Origin: Methylococcaceae bacterium
Lineage (GTDB): Bacteria; Pseudomonadota; Gammaproteobacteria; Methylococcales; Methylomonadaceae
Length of the DNA: 40,838 nucleotides
Assembly: GCA_030627265.1 (NCBI GenBank)
Contig: DAOUSK010000008.1
Coordinates: forward strand, 1-40,838
Reading direction: 5' to 3'
Within the stretch, counting starts at the first letter, position 1. Every line of letters begins with the position of its first letter. This document shows, one piece after another, positions 38,532-40,838 of the stretch. Under the pieces are notes generated by a model. It saw only the letters and a list, made by a program, of their open reading frames with translations, was not told where the DNA came from and made no database searches. Position numbers and translations under genes: made by a program.

Positions 38532-39482
38532 TTATTTAGACATATGCAGTTTTAGTTCTTTAGGCAAAGTAAAAACAACTTTTTCTTCAATACCTTTGAT
38601 CTCAACAGCGCTTTTACCGCCCCAGTCTTGTAACTGGTTAATCACTTCTTGCACGAGTATTTCAGGCGCTGATGCGCCTGCCGTCACGCCAACAGTATCA
38701 ATGCCATCAAACCATTCTTTTTTCAGGTCAGCAGCCGTATCAATTAAGAAAGCAGGTTTGCCAATTTGTTCTGCAATTTCACGTAAACGATTTGAGTTAG
38801 AGCTATTAGGTGAGCCTACCACAAGAATGAGGTCGGCTGTTTCAGCTAAATCATGGACCGCATCTTGACGATTTTGTGTGGCGTAACAAATATCATCTTT
38901 CTTCTGTTCTTGAATAGCTGGGAAGTATTCATGCAAAGCATCAACCATAATTCGAGTATCTGTCATAGATAGCGTCGTTTGGGTGACATAAGCAAGGTTT
39001 TTAGGGTTATTTACCTTGATGGTTTTAACATCTTCAGGTGTTTCAACAAGGTAAATGGCACCATTTTTCGTGCTTTTTTCATATTGCCCCATCGTGCCTT
39101 CAACTTCTGGATGTCCTTCGTGGCCAATAAGGAAAACTTCACGGTCTTCTTTTGCATGTTTAGCAACTTGAATATGTACTTTAGTCACTAAAGGGCAGGT
39201 CGCATCAAATACCGTTAACTTTCTATCGATGGCTTCTTGTTGTACTTTTTTAGAAACTCCGTGGGCGCTAAAAATTAAATAAGAGCCGTCAGGTACATCT
39301 TTTAATTCTTCGATAAAAATAGCGCCTTTTTCTCTTAGGCCTTCTACGACAGTACGGTTATGTACTACCTCATGACGAACATAAATGGGTGCGCCAAAAG
39401 CTTCAATGGCCGTATCGACGATTTCAATAGCACGATCAACACCGGCACAAAAACCACGAGGGTTAGCTAATTCAATTTTCAT
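38532..39482 (-). CDS. ispH: 4-hydroxy-3-methylbut-2-enyl diphosphate reductase
   Basis: The last enzyme of the MEP pathway, making IPP and DMAPP from HMBPP; its product feeds IspA encoded earlier in the window. The three [4Fe-4S] ligands are Cys12 ([11 protein letters not shown]), Cys96 ([11 protein letters not shown]) and Cys199 ([11 protein letters not shown]). Catalytic-pocket motifs [17 protein letters not shown] and [11 protein letters not shown] are present. The 316 residues are typical. The U32 gene lies 19 bases upstream on the same strand. Confidence 0.96.
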   Translation of the reverse strand: MKIELANPRGFCAGVDRAIEIVDTAIEAFGAPIYVRHEVVHNRTVVEGLREKGAIFIEELKDVPDGSYLIFSAHGVSKKVQQEAIDRKLTVFDATCPLVTKVHIQVAKHAKEDREVFLIGHEGHPEVEGTMGQYEKSTKNGAIYLVETPEDVKTIKVNNPKNLAYVTQTTLSMTDTRIMVDALHEYFPAIQEQKKDDICYATQNRQDAVHDLAETADLILVVGSPNSSNSNRLREIAEQIGKPAFLIDTAADLKKEWFDGIDTVGVTAGASAPEILVQEVINQLQDWGGKSAVEIKGIEEKVVFTLPKELKLHMSK

Positions 39483-39501
39483 AATGATTTTTTAATTTAG
39501 A

Positions 39502-40836
39502 TTAATAATAGCGAGAAAGTAAGCCTAGCTTATTTTCGAAATTAGGTAGGGGTATTTTTACTTGGTAGCCACCACCAGAGGCTTCTTGCATTGCATTGCC
39601 ATGCAGGTCTTCCATGCGTTCCACAATAATATCACGATTGCCAGCGGGGTGTATGAACTCTAGCTTATCACCCACAGAGAATTTGTTTTTTACCGCAATC
39701 TCAGCAAGCCCTGTTGCCTCATCATAGTTAACTATTTCACCGCAAAATTGTTGCCGATGACATTGTGAATATCCCGTTATATAGTTCTGGTGTTCATGGG
39801 TGTGATGACGTTGATAAAAGCCATCGGTATAGCCCCTATTGGCGAGGTTTTCTAAGACACCAATCAATTCAGGCTGAAATGGCCTACCTGCTAGTGCATC
39901 GTCAATAGCTTGGCGATACGTTTGGGCGGTACGCGCAACATAATAATGGGATTTTGTACGGCCTTCAATTTTTAGACAATCAACACCAATATCCACTAAA
40001 CGCTGCACATGCTCAATCGCACGGAGGTCTTTAGAGTTCATAATATAAGTACCATGCTCATCTTCAGTGATGGGCATTAGCTCGCCAGGGCGGCCTTCTT
40101 CTTCTAAGAAGTAAGTTTTATCTGCGAGAGGGTGACGATCAGCGCCACCGCAACTGGCGGTGCTTGGATTTAAAATATCCATTGAAAGGGTATTATCTCC
40201 TGAGACTAAATCACCCTCGGCATTTTCATGTGCAGGTTGGGTATCATATTTCCAGCGACAAGAATTTGTACAGGTGCCTTGGTTAGGATCGCGATGATTA
40301 AAATATCCTGACAATAAACAGCGTCCAGAATAAGCAATACAAAGTGCGCCGTGGACAAAAACTTCAAGTTCTATATCCGGACATTCTTGACGAATTTCAG
40401 CAATTTCATCTAAAGAAAGCTCGCGCGATAAAATAATTCGTTCTACGCCCATAGATTCCCAGAATTTCACGGTTGCAAAGTTGACAGTATTTGCTTGGAC
40501 TGAGAGATGAATTGGCATCTCAGGCCATTTTTCTCGTGTCATCATGATTAAACCGGGGTCAGCCATGATGACCGCATCAGGTTTCATTGCGATGACTGGT
40601 GCCATATCTGCAATAAAGCTCTTTACTTTAGTATTGTGGGGGATGACATTGGTTGCTAAAAAGAATTTTTTATTTAAGGCGTGCGCCTCTGCAATCCCTT
40701 TAGCAAGATTCTCGTCTAAAAAATCATTATTTCTAACGCGTAAGCTATAACGAGGTTGCCCTGCGTAGACAGCATCTGCACCATAAGCAAAAGCATGACG
40801 CATATTTTTTAAAGTGCCAGCCGGCGAGAGAAGTTC
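39502..40836 (-). CDS. trhP: U32-family tRNA hydroxylation protein TrhP (YegQ), 5' end cut by window
   Basis: The ORF-track Met at 40803 is internal: the frame stays open to the edge and reads ELLSPAGTLKNMRHAF, the normal U32 N-terminus, so only the first few codons are missing. About 445 residues are visible, matching YegQ (about 450). Signature segments are GADAVYAGQPRYSLR, FVHGALCIAYSGRCLLSGY, and GTCTNSCRWKYD with the cysteine pattern of the family. YegQ/TrhP makes 5-hydroxyuridine at tRNA wobble position 34 using prephenate. Other U32 proteins are collagenase-like, but length and the GALCIAYSGRC motif favour TrhP. Confidence 0.88.
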   Translation of the reverse strand, partial: ELLSPAGTLKNMRHAFAYGADAVYAGQPRYSLRVRNNDFLDENLAKGIAEAHALNKKFFLATNVIPHNTKVKSFIADMAPVIAMKPDAVIMADPGLIMMTREKWPEMPIHLSVQANTVNFATVKFWESMGVERIILSRELSLDEIAEIRQECPDIELEVFVHGALCIAYSGRCLLSGYFNHRDPNQGTCTNSCRWKYDTQPAHENAEGDLVSGDNTLSMDILNPSTASCGGADRHPLADKTYFLEEEGRPGELMPITEDEHGTYIMNSKDLRAIEHVQRLVDIGVDCLKIEGRTKSHYYVARTAQTYRQAIDDALAGRPFQPELIGVLENLANRGYTDGFYQRHHTHEHQNYITGYSQCHRQQFCGEIVNYDEATGLAEIAVKNKFSVGDKLEFIHPAGNRDIIVERMEDLHGNAMQEASGGGYQVKIPLPNFENKLGLLSRYY

Positions 40837-40838
40837 GA

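Overview
The window reads as a low-GC gammaproteobacterial chromosome. It carries a complete tol-pal operon, the mreBCD-mrdA-rodA shape cluster, a gatCAB operon, the ParE topoisomerase IV subunit and both lipid-isoprenoid genes ispA and ispH, all with gammaproteobacterial lengths and motifs. An exosortase fused to an EpsI domain, next to a secreted protein ending in a VPLPA-type sorting tail, is a combination I associate with methanotrophs of the Methylococcales. No methane or methanol oxidation gene is present, so that placement is an inference.

Left part (1-13.7 kb, accessory). The 3' part of a REP-associated tyrosine transposase (RAYT) gene enters from the left edge. It is followed by a cell-surface polysaccharide and exosortase region: UDP-glucose dehydrogenase, a GT4 glycosyltransferase, a WecG/TagA-type glycosyltransferase fused to a STAS-like domain, a subtilisin-family lipoprotein with two Ig-like domains, a VPLPA-CTERM protein, an XrtD-like exosortase, a PrsT-like TPR lipoprotein, and two overlapping response-regulator genes with degenerate receiver domains. 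These genes plausibly build, decorate and control an extracellular matrix. The gap between the protease and the VPLPA-CTERM gene holds relics of a second copy of both neighbours, so a protease/VPLPA unit was once tandemly duplicated.

Middle part (13.9-29 kb, housekeeping). parE diverges from xseB-ispA. ruvB-ybgC-tolQRAB-pal-cpoB-queE forms a tightly overlapped envelope operon. A LapG-like periplasmic cysteine protease and gatC-gatA-gatB lie on the minus strand.

Right part (28.8-40.8 kb). mreB-mreC-mreD-mrdA-rodA encodes the elongation machinery; mreC has no canonical start codon in the right place. moaC with a tungstate-type permease gene (minus strand) diverges from moaD-moaE. ppa diverges from a DUF2797 gene coupled to a peptide deformylase gene. 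ispH and a TrhP-type U32 gene, cut by the right edge, close the window.

The intergenic regions are loaded with palindromic repeats. At least three families consist of a GTAG tetranucleotide followed by a hairpin, often as inverted pairs (the REPIN arrangement), which fits the RAYT at the left edge. No tRNA, rRNA or CRISPR array was recognised.
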